Of a stretch of DNA of 64,000 bases, positions 1-11,694 are shown in pieces; position 1 is the first letter of the stretch, and every line of letters starts with the position of its first letter. The notes under the pieces are model-generated. The model made no database searches. It was not told the origin of the DNA and was given only the letters and a program-made list of their open reading frames with translations. Where the stretch lies: the NCBI GenBank assembly GCA_027405735.1, contig JAPEHQ010000014.1:1426001-1490000 (forward strand), read 5' to 3'. The position numbers and the translations under genes are program-made. Source of the DNA: Mucor racemosus (taxonomy: Eukaryota; Mucoromycota; Mucoromycetes; Mucorales; Mucoraceae).

Positions 1-621
1 GTAGCTTTTTTAGATAAAGGAGTAGTTGTAGATTTTTGTTGTTGCTGTGCTATTGTACCACTACGCAATGGTTTTCTTTGGGAGGAAGTATCTGAAACAT
101 TTACTGATTTGGGCTTTTGTTGTAATTGCTTCTTATTTAGTTTGATTGGAATACTACTAGTCGAGGTATTTTTTTCAATAGATAAATCCTTCAAAACCAA
201 GTTTTTGAACCAGTCTACTTGATATTGAGCATTTTCTATTGTACTTGCATATATAAATGTACTACGTCTATTTCTTTGAGTTTATATTTTCCATGTACAT
301 TTTACAAATTAAATCTTACCTTTTTGAAAGAGTTGCAGTGCTTGTGATTCGGGACCAATCTTTAATTGCATTTGGACCTTCTAAAATAAATCCATAGACG
401 GGTAATCTATTGCAAAGTGTTTAATAGTTTGTTATACGATATGAATTTGTAATAATAATTTACGTTTTGCTTATCGTCCTGTTTAATATTTCAAGCGAAG
501 CTTCTACAGTCAAATCAAATTGTTTTTCATATACAAGTTTGATTTTGAATGTTGCAATTTTGTTTAAAATATCATCTTTGATACTTGAAGAGATGATACC
601 CAACGTTTGTTGCTGTGTCAT
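1..621 (-). CDS. Unknown protein, 5' part only (3' end outside window)
   Basis: Minus-strand gene starting at ATG 619-621 and running off the left edge. I infer three exons: 464-621, 320-406 and 1-267, with GT/AG introns of 57 and 52 bp; the reading frame stays open across both junctions. The product begins MTQQQTLGIISSS, contains a stretch reading LPVYGFILEGPNAIKDW, and becomes rich in Ser, Thr, Gln and Lys towards the cut end, as in a disordered tail. No signal peptide or membrane segment is visible. I do not recognise the family. It is divergently arranged with the FetB-like gene, sharing about 670 bp of upstream DNA. The spliced frame supports a real gene; the function is unknown. Confidence 0.6.
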
Positions 622-1294
622 GCTTGAAAAAGAAAACTGTAGAATGTAGAAAAAAGAAAAGAAAAAAGAGAATGTTTGGTATGCATTTTGAGATATTTAT
701 ACATTGCTGTTTGATAAAACTTACATTCTTATATCCAAAAGGACGTATGATATATACAAAGAAAAAGTAAGAAAAAAAGAATAAAAAAAAAAAAGAAGGG
801 GAATAATCAAGGAGAATGGGGGCTACATGACTTTATATATAAAGACTGCACCTGCTGCCTTCTGCTTTACAGCGGCATGGTGATACAGAAAGATATTGAC
901 AAGCTTGTTTTAGAAGTAAAACGTGGATTCCATGTTTACCAAAAGAAAGAAAGTTTGACGGAGATTGTTTGTTGTTGTAATGTATATTCAATATGAACAA
1001 ATATAAAACATTTGACATTTAAGAGAAAAGATCAGATAAATACAAACTTGTTACATATTCCGTCCATCAGATGAAACTTGATTGATTTATTAGCTGTTGT
1101 GTTTTTATTTTAGGTTTTTTCATCATAATGAATATGTAAATGTCTCTTGTTACAAGACGTCATTCGGACGTTTAATCAACAATACATAAAACTCTTCGTT
1201 GTAGACCCCCATCTCATCCCTCTTTTTCTTTCTTTTTCGCTTTTATATACTTTCTTGATCGTTGCCATAGCAACTAATTTTATTTTCATTTGAC
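622..1294. other. Divergent intergenic region
   Basis: Upstream region shared by the unknown minus-strand gene and the FetB-like gene. It holds A-rich runs near 780 and a GATA-type site at 1031. The only open frame, 61 codons on the minus strand at 833-1018, has no coding character. No other feature seen. Confidence 0.6.
1031..1039 (+). promoter_or_regulatory. GATA-factor site of the fungal iron-repressor type (ATCAGATAA)
   Basis: ATCAGATAA lies 256 bp upstream of the FetB-like start codon. ATCWGATAA is the extended consensus known for fungal iron-responsive GATA repressors (SreA/Urbs1/Fep1 family). The same class of motif occurs before FET3 at 63734. The motif also occurs by chance in coding DNA in this window (for example near 6685, 48003 and 48941), so the assignment is tentative. 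Confidence 0.3.
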
Positions 1295-2589
1295 ATGTCA
1301 ATACTAAACTCAACCATGACCATCTTACGGGAAGGGCAAAATGATGTGCCCAATTTATCTTGGTCCAATGTCGCTATTGCATCGTCATTTATTATTGTTA
1401 ATGGTATATGAAACATATATAAAATACATGTATAATATTAAATTTAAACACATTTTAGGCATTATATCCATGTTTCTCGGTTTAAAACTAGAGAAATCGT
1501 TACTAACAAGTTCAATACGTTGCATAGTTCAATTGACCATCATGGTTCGTATATTTATTTATTTATTTTGGAATTGAACACAAAAAAGAAAATCCTAAAC
1601 AAGAAACAAAAATCTTAGGGGAAAATTCTTGAGAGTATATTCAACGCAAAAAATCCAATCTTGGTTATGCTGATGACATGTAAATATTATTATTATTATT
1701 ATTATCTTTTTTGACAGTCAGTTGTAGACAGAATGTAATACTTAATATTGTGTCTTAGTTACATTGATTTTTCTAAGTTCATGTGAAACAGTATACAATA
1801 AATCAGATTGGTCCTTTAGTAAAATGGTATGTTATAATAACATTAAATGATATATATGTATACAAAACATTAAATGTTTTTATAGTTTCCTTCCGTATTG
1901 TTATCAACGGCATTTTCTACCATTTTCATTGGCATTTTAGGAACTCGATATGCCATGAATCAACAACAATTTTGGTTACCCGAATTGTTTATTCCTACTA
2001 TTGGTTTATTATTAGGTATCACAGCAGGTGCAATGGCAGTAGGTTTATCAACATGTTTAACCAAAGTCGGCCAACAAGCCGAGCAGATCGAGACTTATTT
2101 AAGTTTTGGAGCAAGCCGTTGGGAAGCAGGTAGAACTGTTGCTATTGAAGCGATTCGATTGGCCATGTTACCAAGTATTAACTCAATGTCTGTGATTGGA
2201 TTGATCACTATTCCTGGTGCCATGACAGGTCAAATCTTGGGTGGTGCCCCTATTATGAATGCAGTTAGATATCAACAAATTGTTACATTCATGGTATCTG
2301 CTACTACTAGTTTAGGTGTATTGTCTGTCGTTTTCGTAAGTTTATATATATATATATTCTACTTTTTTCTTTACTGATATATTTATTTTATTCGCAGTTT
2401 TGCATTCATCATTTAATTGACACTAAGCATCGTCTACGACCTGAAAGGGTTCACAAATATAAAGCCAATGTATTTAGAGACATCAAATTTTTGATTGTCA
2501 GTGCCTGGAAAGAATTATTTCATAGAAAAAGTGACCAAGAAAGAAAAGCAAGAGAAGCAGATGAAAATACACCATTGATCAATCACTAA
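1295..2589 (+). CDS. UPF0014 family (FetB/ALS3-STAR2-like) multi-pass membrane protein
   Basis: Six exons: 1295-1403, 1459-1544, 1619-1679, 1759-1826, 1886-2335, 2398-2589; the join is 966 nt, 321 aa, in frame throughout. The product matches the UPF0014 family, which includes the bacterial FetB permease of the FetAB metal exporter and plant ALS3/STAR2, half-ABC transporter membrane subunits tied to metal (aluminium) tolerance. Diagnostic parts are the early GLKLEKSLL...VQLTIM helix, the GASRWEAGR loop before EAIRLAMLPSINSM, and the IPGAMTGQILGG motif. About seven membrane segments are expected, with a charged C-tail after residue 260. ATG 1295 is the first in-frame start after a stop at 1268; ATG 1316 is an alternative. 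No partner ATPase gene is in the window. Family assignment is strong; the substrate (iron, aluminium or other) is not shown by the sequence. Confidence 0.88.
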
Positions 2590-2919
2590 ATCAGCTGCCA
2601 TTTACTATAATAAGCAGGCTCGAAAAAACCGCCTCATTTTATATATTTATATATCTTATTCCCCCTTTTTAATATTTGCTCTTTTCTCTCTTTTTATCTT
2701 GTATAAACCTTTTTATTTTATCTTTTTATTAGTGTGTGATGTATTTTATATAAAAAACAAGGCTTTTCTCTCCTCTTCCTCTCATCCTCCTCATTCATTA
2801 ATCAGAAAAAAAAATAAAAAAAAATATATAAATACAAAAAAGATAAAAAGTGAGTGATTAATTTTTTTTTCTTCCTTTTTTTTTTACAATCTGGTTATTA
2901 ACAATATAAAAAGAAAACT
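2590..2919. other. Intergenic, AT-rich
   Basis: Short spacer between two co-oriented genes. It contains T-rich and A-rich runs and TATA-like AT repeats near 2640 and 2825, plausible as terminator of the first gene and promoter of the next. Nothing else seen. Confidence 0.5.
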
Positions 2920-3583
2920 ATGCCAATTTTTAAACCACCTTCTTTAATTCGACAAAACGCTTTTATATTAGAAGATGATCAAACTGAAACTCCTTTGGAT
3001 TCGGTAAAAATAATAATAATAATAAAAAAAAAAAAAAAACCAGCGAAAATCAGCATGAATTTCACACTAAACAATCCATGTAATATAGGTTTGCCATATC
3101 TGTTTCGAAATAGCTACAGACGATAATCGATTATTTCAACCTTGCCAATGCCATTCATCCAAGTATCCTTCATTGTGAGCTATTCTTTAGATTAAAACAA
3201 ATATAAAACTAATTTTTACAAGATATAGATACGCACATTCAAAGTGTTTCACTCGTTGGTTAAGTGATAATGGATACCCAAAACAATGTATTAAATGTAA
3301 ATCAAATTATGCAAAGGTACCCAGCACAACCATTCCGAGTAAATATCATTTCTTCGTCTTTCCTCAAACCATGAAATCCACTCATATAACCCTCAATATA
3401 TTAGGGTATCGGCGCAAATATGTAGTTCCATTACTCATTTTTTTTATTGTATTATATTCCATGTATCATTTAATATCAAACTGTTCAACACTTGAAGAAA
3501 TAACAAATACCAAATTGATTGCTGATTTTGGTGATGATACTTATAATAATGTGCCAGATGTTTTATATGCTCCAGTAAAGTAG
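2920..3583 (+). CDS. Membrane-anchored RING-CH (MARCH-like) E3 ubiquitin ligase
   Basis: Three exons: 2920-3003, 3089-3174 and 3229-3583, giving about 174 aa (an acceptor at 3223 adds two residues). Residues 29-85 form a C4HC3 RING-variant domain: VCHIC, then PCQCHS, then HSKC, a W three residues on, and CIKCK. This order (Cys pair, C-x-C, H-x2-C, Cys pair) is that of RING-CH ubiquitin ligases, which pass ubiquitin from an E2 to membrane proteins. After the domain comes a single hydrophobic segment (YVVPLLIFFIVLYSMYHLI), so the protein is probably anchored in an organelle or plasma membrane with the RING in the cytosol. Most MARCH proteins have two membrane segments; only one is clear here. 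The C-terminus is acidic. Substrate unknown. Confidence 0.8.
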
Positions 3584-5815
3584 TAGATTCTACATCTTTC
3601 TGATTTCAACTAATTTTTCTCTTTCTTAGCGCATAAGCAAATCTTGTATAAAATCAACTTTTCCAATGCATTGTATATCTGTCATGATGATTTCAATTTT
3701 ACTTTTTCTTTTCTGCTAGTAGTAACTTGCTCATTTCATAGCTCCCCCCTCCCCTCCCACAATCATTTTTTTTTTTTTTTTTTTACCAATTTGCATTTAT
3801 AATATTGTATACAATTTTTGCTTTCTCAATCATCAGCATCCATTCTTTTATTAGCATTATTTCAAATAAATCTCCAATGTCAACAAGTACAGTAATGTTT
3901 CATTCAAACATACATATCTGCATGCTTTGGTGGCTAAATAAATGTTAGGGGCCTTCGGGGAGAGATTATCAGGATAGTTCAGCATATCCCAACCCAGCGA
4001 CCAAGCAAGTGAACAAGGGTTTTGTGATACAAACAATTTAAATAACTATAAAGAAAACAAAGTAATAGAGACAAAGACCCTTTATACAGTATTCTTCTGA
4101 CTTTTTGGAAAAGATCCCCACGTTATTTGAAATAAAAACTCGTGTTATTAGAGAGGCCTTTAACTAAGGTTTTTATTGTTTACTCCAAAAAGAATGCCTC
4201 TCTATTGGAAAAAAATCGTTATCACCTCTTCGGAATACGGCAAGCTGTGTAACAATGCAAACTTTTTATAACGAACATCATGCGAGACTCTGGGAGACTA
4301 TTTAATTGTCAAGTTCTCTTCTCTTTTTGCATTTTTCTTTCTGTTTCTTTTCTTTATACACTTCTTTAACAGGTTCATTGGAACTTGATGGAAGAAGTGA
4401 TGCTAAGATCACAATGTACTCTTAACTTCACGTGGTTAGTCCTGTTAATCAAGAGGAAATACCTTGGGAACTGAAGTGAGTGCCTAGTGTTTGGGGGGGA
4501 GGTATCGTAGCGGCTGCTTTGTTAGATCCTTTAGGTCCGGCAAAGCGTATTACGCCGCACCCACCGGAACGGCCCGACAGGTAACCTTTAACTCGCCATG
4601 TGCTTTTGGAATCAGTTACACGCCCACCTTCTCGTGGTTGATTCTGTCAATCAAAATGTATACATTTTGAACCGAGAAAAGTACTTTTTTTGTTTGCTTA
4701 TATTATCAATTAATGAATCAAATAAAAAAAATCTCTACTAATTTTTGCTTGTGTGCTCCTCCGTGTCTGTTTGAGGATACTGAATTACGCAGTGTATTCG
4801 TGGAATATCTTTGAACGAAGTTTTCAGGAACAAGAGGCCTTTTTTCAATGAGGCGAAGCCTTCTCCATTTGTATGTGATATCATTTTCTATTGTAATAGT
4901 GCTAGTTGAAACAATTGAATCCCTTTGAGTAAAGTTGCTATTGATGCAGTGAATTGGACACTATGCCTCTTCCTCTCTCTTCATATCTTTCCATATCTCT
5001 CATAGCGTTTTATTGACTACTGTTCTCGGCGTTTTTCATCACCAAATCGACAGCTAAATACAAGTATCCACTTTTTGTGCATTGTCAACAAAACGACGCA
5101 CCTTGAGTCCAGTAACTTTCGTAGAGGGGTTTCAAGAAAAATATTCCTCTTCTTGAATTGAGACGATAAATGTGAGCTCTGAGAGTTTATGAGAACATAA
5201 AAATCTTATTTTTAGAAAGATTAATAATGAAAACTATTAACATTTATCATAGAAAACGTAGGCTTTATCACTAGAAAAACCAATGGCAAAAGAAAGGGCC
5301 AAGAGGTTCTAGGTCTTGGTTTAAAAGACTATTTATAATAATTACATTTTATCAATACGAGTTAGAAATGGCGAAAACCAACAAGCTCTATCAAACCAAT
5401 AAAAGTATAATAAATTCAATCAACAAAGCAGTATTACACGGGGATTACGATGTCCTTGATTATCATGAGTTTACAAAGTTAAGATTATCAAGATGCCGTA
5501 CAATCAAGAAATGGTCCTTGCGCCTATTGCCATTCTCATTGTTTAAAAATTGCTGCTGCATCAGAAATCCCATGATATTTGGCGAGCCGTTTTCTTTTTT
5601 AAAACGAAGAGATAAGCTATATTTGTAAATGTTACTCATACAGTTATTGATTTACCGAAACCCAATGATGGCTCAACGTTTAAATCAGTTTTTGCTCCAT
5701 AAAACTCTTTCGCTCTCTTATTTTTCCCTCTTTTCTTCTTTGTTAGTTTTTATTTTAATCTTTATAAAATTTTGTTGAATTTTTTTTATAAAGAAGAAAA
5801 ATATATATATATATA
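3584..5815. other. Intergenic with repeat remnants
   Basis: No supported gene. Contains a poly-T tract at 3767-3784, a relatively GC-rich stretch at 4480-4640 (including a run of G and short self-complementary pieces), and a dispersed repeat at 5180-5370. The stretch at 4610-4650 resembles, on the opposite strand, sequence at 45390-45430 (shared GTGGTTGATTCTGT core), so it is probably another old repeat. Confidence 0.5.
5180..5370 (+). repeat. Dispersed repeat, copy 1 (direct partner at 11695)
   Basis: About 190 bp closely similar and in the same orientation to 11695-11885, from GAGAGTTTATG through AACGTAGGCTTTAT to GAGTTAGAAATGG. Both copies keep a short hairpin (CCAAGA...TCTTGG around a TTCTAGG loop). 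The end of the repeat overlaps the start of an 86-codon frame at 5368, which is therefore probably not a gene. Type of element not determined. Confidence 0.7.
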
Positions 5816-6780
5816 ATGTCATATCCTCCTTACGATTCATACTTGTCAAATCTCGATTCACTTGTGTTTGATTCACCAAGCGAAGCTATTCAATCAGAAA
5901 AAGACGTCGCTGATGAATTAGATTTATGGGTAAATTATTAAGAAAAAAATTTTTTTTATTCCTTAACCCTGTATTAATAATCGACTTTTTTTTTTAGAGT
6001 AACGCACAATTTACTTTTGACGTTAAACCTGGTGTTGGCATATTTGATGAAGAAAAGATCAAGACTTCTTCTTCTCCCAAGACAACAACTGCCACAAATA
6101 GCCCTTCCAACACATCTGCTGCTCAATTCGAATCTTCCTCTGGTTTAGACCCTGTCACTTATGACACTCTTGTAAATTATCTTGATTATGAGTTACCTAG
6201 ACAACAACAAGATAAATTAGAACCTACTGTTGCTACTCCTAAGGCTGCTACTGTTTCCGTAAAGAGCCCTCCTCCTGCTATCAAGAAACAAAGAATTCAA
6301 CCTCGTCCTTTAGCTCCTGCTTTACCTGCTTTGGCTCCCAATGTCGCTGCTGCTTCTGTTGGTCATTCGACTACTGCTCGTCAAATCTTGATGCCTAAAC
6401 CTCCTTCTACAAACATTAATGTCAACATTTTATCTTCTTTATTGGCAACTGCTACTGCTTCATCAAATGTCCCTGCTTCTCCTGTTGCTGTTACTCTTTC
6501 TTCTCCCAAGAAAGCTACTGCTACAGTCAAGAGAGCAATCTCAGAAGTTGAACATGATGCAGATGAATCCACAAATCCTGATGAAGATAAACGTCGTCGT
6601 AATACAGCTGCAAGTGCTCGCTTCCGTGTCAAGAAGAAGATGCGTGAGCAAGCTATGGAACACTCTGTCCGTGAAATGACTGAAAAATCTGATAAACTCC
6701 AAGATCGTGTGAATAATCTTGAATCAGAGATCAAATATCTTCGTAGTTTACTACTTGATAAAGCTGCTCATGGTCAATAA
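5816..6780 (+). CDS. bZIP transcription factor, CYS3/MetR/Zip1-like
   Basis: Two exons, 5816-5929 and 5998-6780, join to 298 aa. The C-terminal bZIP (about residues 236-298) has the basic region RRRNTAASARFRVKKKMREQ followed by a leucine-type zipper with L, V, L and L at heptad spacing. RRRNTAASARFR with the following KKKxREQ is the hallmark of the fungal CYS3/MetR/Zip1 group, activators of sulphur assimilation and methionine synthesis genes and of the cadmium response in fission yeast. The N-terminal 230 residues are rich in Ser, Thr, Ala and Pro, as in an activation domain. The 3' flank carries a striking ATTCAACAT cluster (see 6817-7153). The DNA-binding class is certain; the sulphur role is inferred from the basic region only. 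Confidence 0.88.
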
Positions 6781-6816
6781 GCAAAACAAACAAACAAACA
6801 AAACAACCAAACCAAA

Positions 6817-7153
6817 ATTCAACATTTTATAAATATTCAACATAACCATTTCTATTTTACATATTCAACATACAACCCCAAAAACTCTTAACCCTTTTTA
6901 TCTATATATTCAACATAACTAATTTTCTTCCTTTCCATCTCTTTCAAAAATTCAACATTATATCATTTTTTTATTTTTTCTTTTCTGTATCATATTTTCA
7001 ACATTAATTTTGTACTTGTAATTCAACATTGCCATATATTTTTCAACAAAAAATTGCTTTTCCAACAAAAAGCGTCAACCATTACTATCTACTTTTTCCA
7101 ACAAAAAAGTCCTTTTTCTTTTTATTTTAATAAAAAAAAACCTAATTCAACAT
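6817..7153 (+). promoter_or_regulatory. Cluster of ATTCAACAT motifs in the 3' flank of the bZIP gene
   Basis: ATTCAACAT occurs seven times (6817, 6835, 6863, 6908, 6950, 7021, 7145), plus TTTCAACAT near 6996. Between them are three copies of TTYCAACAAAAA (7041, 7059, 7097). All are on the sense strand. Spacing is irregular (18 to 124 nt), so this is not a simple tandem repeat. The cluster begins 36 nt after the stop codon and ends near an A-rich likely polyadenylation area (AATAAAAAAA at about 7129), so most of it probably lies in the 3'UTR. Its function is unknown; binding sites for an RNA-binding protein are one possibility. Confidence 0.55.
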
Positions 7154-8814
7154 TATTAAAACATAAACACACAATTATTATGTTAACATTTCTTTGAAAT
7201 ATGAGACAATATTTGTAATGAGTATTATATTCTTTGTTGTTGCACATAACAAAAGGAGTTTTACATAAACAATACAACATTGAGAATGCATGTTCACATG
7301 TAAGGGGGGAAGCAAGATCTTGATAGAGATAGAGATAGAGAATTTAGACACTTTTCGTAGTGAAGGCTCCTAATAGAGAAAGTATACCATTCATACCATG
7401 GAAAAACTGTATATTTTCTAGTATTCAATATAAAGTCGGTAACTGGGGCCTAGAAACAATATTTTTGGACTTTTTTAAGCTTCTCTAAAAACCTTAAATT
7501 GAACACAAAAATTAGATACTTAAATGCAATGGATGCGCTAGTATTTTTTACTTTAAGATGCTTCTCATAAATTCTGCCTCTGCATCCACAATGTAAGAAA
7601 CCCTTTGTTTGATCAGAACTCGAAATCGCATATACAAAACCTGCAAGTAAACATTGTCAATACAAAGAAACAACCCGTACAGTCATTTTACATATACATA
7701 CCATACTGAAAAATCTTATTTTTGGGGTTATATTTTTAATTTTCTTTAAATCGCTTCACCATATGAAAACTCATCGAAAAACCAAGCACTTGCAAAACTT
7801 ACATGGGCAATTGTATGCAATTGTTGAACGTCGTAGTCGTTTGTACGCTTTTGAGGCGCTAGAAAGTGTATAAAACGCCTTTTTAAAATGTCAATTTGGT
7901 GAAACATTAGTTTTCGTGCTATGTTTCTCCAAAACAAGAGAGAATGTATCTGTCAGGTTAAATGCACCCAAGTATGTGGGCTTTGGGCTAGTACTAGATG
8001 AGTTAAATTTAAGCTTTTTAGGTTTCGATAAATCAGCCAAACATCTTGGTCAACGTTTTCGAGTAGTAAAAAATTATATTATGCAGTAGAGCCGCTTGAA
8101 AAAAAAAAAAAAAAAAAAAAAAAGAGAGGGGGGGGGATACCAATCAAGTATTTTTTGTAGTTGCTCTTAGAGTATAGCAAGAAGGGCTTTTCGTTTCAAT
8201 TTAAGCTTTAGAAATAATGCCAAGTGTGCTAAAACAAATGATATTGGACAGTTGGAACCTATTTTGGAGGTTTCCATCTAAGCTATAAATCTTTCCTGCG
8301 AATTAAGCAAACATACCTGTAATCGTCTATCGTAAGTTTCTGCTGTTTGTAAGTCGTGAATAAGTGATTACATAATTGAAATTAGCGTTTTCGTCTGCAA
8401 GCTAAGAGCCTTTTGGAAATCTGTGTTAACGTCCTCAATCTAATAAAAGAAACCCCCCCCCCATAACAAATTTTGTGAAAGATCTTACCATAGTTTCTTA
8501 TTTGAACAATGTGCAATAACATTTCAAGAAATCAGTAGCTTTAATAAGAGGGTAAACACTGTATTTGCTGTTTAAGCCATATAGTGCTGCAAGCATATAT
8601 TGAGAATGAATATGCTTCAATTTGCGTTTTCAATCTTTAAAATCTGAGCGTATCATATTTCCTATAATTAACCGCATACTAAACACTTTTTGATATATAC
8701 CCTAAACACTCCTAAATAGATACGATTTGGTCGCATTATGTTACCTTTTCTTAAATTCATTTTATATTTCACAAAAGGCTGAAAAACACGTAAAATTCCT
8801 ACTTTTCCCTTAAA
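7154..8814. other. Intergenic, no gene seen
   Basis: AT-rich DNA with short open frames only (the longest is 63 codons on the minus strand at 7746-7937, with no recognisable motif). Contains a GATAGA microsatellite near 7321, an A23/G9 homopolymer junction at 8100-8138 and a C10 run at 8452. Nothing else supported. Confidence 0.5.
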
Positions 8815-9990
8815 AACTGGGTCTCACTTTTCATTCCTGTCCAACTTTTTTTTTCACTAAATAACGTCAAGAAAAAATTATATGCCAATGTACCTGAGAT
8901 GCTCAACTTTAATCCAAAAACAAGTATCTGGAAATATCCTATTTTTTGTAGTTGGTATTAATTTTTCAGTGCTAAGGTTTCAGATTTTTTACGCGTATTT
9001 CACTGCTAATGGATTGAAAACTTTGAGGCTTCATACCTCTAGAAAAAATTAAGCTATACTAACACGTTTTAATAATAAAAATTACTTGTTTTGAAATGCT
9101 CTATAACATATTTTAATATAAAAAAATTCTGAGCACTTTTATTTTTTTTTCATTTTTTTGGCATTTCTATAGTAGGTTTCAAAATATTGGTTAAATTGAG
9201 CAACATTTTTTTTGCATTCATGTCATTAAGCTCGTTAAGCTCTCTTGGATCCAATTTAGAGTTTTTCAAAATATAGATTTTTCGTGGAGATGTCCTCAAA
9301 AATGTGCACAAAAAGGTACCTCCATTTCTAGCTTCCATTTTCCCCTTGTATACCCTCATCCCAAAATTCTGAATTTGAAATTTTTTTGACAAAAACCACA
9401 CTTTCTCTACGACAAATGCAGCTAACAGGTTCATCAGTACTTCGATCGATAGATAATAATTTTGCGCATTATTTTCAATGTTTATATTTAAAATATACTT
9501 ATTAAAAGTGACATGTATCTTCAAAAAACCTTAAAACTTTCAATCGCATTTTGCGCAAAATTTAACGTAAAACATTTTTTTGAATTTAATTTAGATGGGT
9601 GCAGAATTTAAAACTGGACAAAAACTACTTAATACGCTAGTTCAACTTACTTTGCAGTTTCTGAACTATTAAGCAATTTTGTTTTTTTCATCATTTTCTG
9701 GTCGATTTGTCAACTCGGGTTTGAACCCAGTTGCCATAGGGTTAAGCTGTAAAATAAACTATTATTTTGATTATATCGACGAACAATAAGTATTTTTCGC
9801 CGAAATAAAGAATGTAAAGTAGCTTTCAGTTGGATCTGTCATGCGAATAATGCAAAACATCAATACCTTAATTTTGAAGTTTAAATTTTTCAATCGATTT
9901 TAGGTCAATTTTTTTTATCAATGTTAGGGCAATGCACTCATATTCTGGTACTGATGTTTCTATTTTCTGACAAATATCAATGGCCCATCG
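8815..9990. repeat. Dispersed repeat family R2, copy A
   Basis: About 1.1 kb aligns by eye, in direct orientation, with 54450-55490. Shared landmarks include ATATGCCAATG near the start, the stretch around ACTTTGAGGCTT, the minus-strand frame MRVYKGKMEARN (9150-9524 here, 54771-54980 there), and the end GTAGCTTTCA..TTGGATCT. The stretch 9825-9990 is matched again at 56220-56400. The minus-strand frame keeps some protein-level similarity between the copies but has no known domain. Homologous pieces appear in family R1 (44.2 and 58 kb). Confidence 0.75.
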
Positions 9991-11246
9991 AGAGAAAGTA
10001 CATCATCTCTGAATATTTGACGTAATTCGACTCGATATTGGAAAAAAAAAGTTCAGAAACGACTTGAAATCCGTCTGAAATTTATTTTTTTACAATCGTG
10101 CTACAAAAACGTAACTAAAATAAAAGCACGATGGGAAGAACTGAGAGTTATATGTAGATGACGATTATTTCCAATTCAATACAATAAAGACTACAAGTGA
10201 TTATATCACGGCGGAGAGCATAGTAGAGTCTTTATGTCTTTATTATTAAGTTAATAAAAAAAGGAAGCCAGGATCCATCAGGTCCTGGAGTCTAAAATTA
10301 TATACACCATTTCAATTCTATTTGGATGTCAGGTTCAATATGGGATAGTTGAAACGAGATTTAACATAAATAAGTAATAGGCAGAAACCTACAAGTACAA
10401 TTATAACTCCTCTAAGTTTATTAAAGATATATAAGGTCAAAAGCCTCGATTCACCTACTCTATGGATCATTGTGGTATTTATATTAAATATCTATGTGGA
10501 ATATGTACACATTTATCCACTATATTGATCTCCATTTCATCTGATTCTCAATTAAAGTACAGCTGACATGAATAGACATTACACTACTAAATAATATATG
10601 CTGATTCATACTAATATAAATTTTTTACCAAGCTTCTATCCTAGCAACTTATAGTTAAAGACCAATCAACATACTGTGAATTTAATCACACCATTATGAT
10701 CAAGGACCCATGAATTCTATGAATACACCGATTGGTTACTATCAAGGTTTATGTCTGACAAAGGATATTATTGGCTATGTATGGACCTAGGAATGCTTAC
10801 CTAATCTCTCTGATGAAAACTATATAAAAAAGAGGACATTTATTTATTATAAAAGTCCTCAAGTAGAATTTAACTTGATAATAAAACCCTAATGTTATCT
10901 AGTCGAATTCCTATTGTTTTTTTATACTTTTTTCCGTGAATAGCTTTGTCTGTTCCACAATCTACTTCAAATTCAAATTACTAATGTAGTAATTATCTGA
11001 TCTTCTCGATTTTAAAACTAATGGGAAAAGGGAACAGCAATTATTATTATTAGTTCTGGTTATACAATTATCTATAATTGTTTGTAATTTATAAATTATA
11101 GCTAAGTTTCTATATTTGATGATCTTGGTTCTCACACCAGATGCATCATGTTATTAATTACTAATTCAATTTGATGTATGAAAGACTGCCAGTAGTTTAC
11201 ATCAAACCGTACAAAAAACCAATAAAATATAATAAATTCTGCCTCA
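9991..11246. other. Intergenic, possible retrotransposon-LTR remnant on minus strand
   Basis: No open gene. Read on the minus strand, 10140-10650 has an LTR-like flavour (TATATTAAATA-type box near 10480, then ACTTAGAGGAG and a CAATAAAGAC polyadenylation-like end near 10185), but I found no matching second LTR, no TG/CA ends and no coding remnant, so this is a weak suggestion. Confidence 0.25.
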
Positions 11247-11694
11247 CACTACGGCCGAACTGTGCTTCCCATGGGCATAATGATCCATACAGATGGGCAG
11301 CATAACAAAACAATTTGTGCAGATCAGGCAGACCAAATGAGCAGGACAATGAGATCAAGATTTTTTAGTCAATGTGCTAAAGTATATCAATCATAATGTA
11401 ATTAATAACGAAGATAATAATTTGAATGATTTAAAGCAGATGTGAGTTACTCTGATTCAACAGAATTACCTTATTGACGAAATATATCAATTTGAAATTT
11501 GGGGTTTAAAAGAATTCCGTCTATATTCTTCTTTCGGATACCAACTGGGAACAACGACAACCACCTATTTGGCAACACTATAAGTATTTATGCCTTTGTA
11601 AGTTTCTGTTTGTAATACACAAAAACAACTGATTTAGGATTATTTTTCTTTTTTCGTCCATACTCTTTCCTCAGCTCTTTTATTTATGTTTATA

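Noticed and set aside
4480..4640. GC-richer stretch considered as a structural RNA gene
   Set aside because: No match to 5S, tRNA, snRNA or SRP features I can recognise; part resembles sequence at 45.4 kb, so an old repeat is more likely.
5368..5628. 86-codon frame MAKTNKLYQTNKS...
   Set aside because: It starts inside the dispersed repeat at 5180-5370, has no recognisable motif and no promoter of its own; the start is supplied by the repeat.
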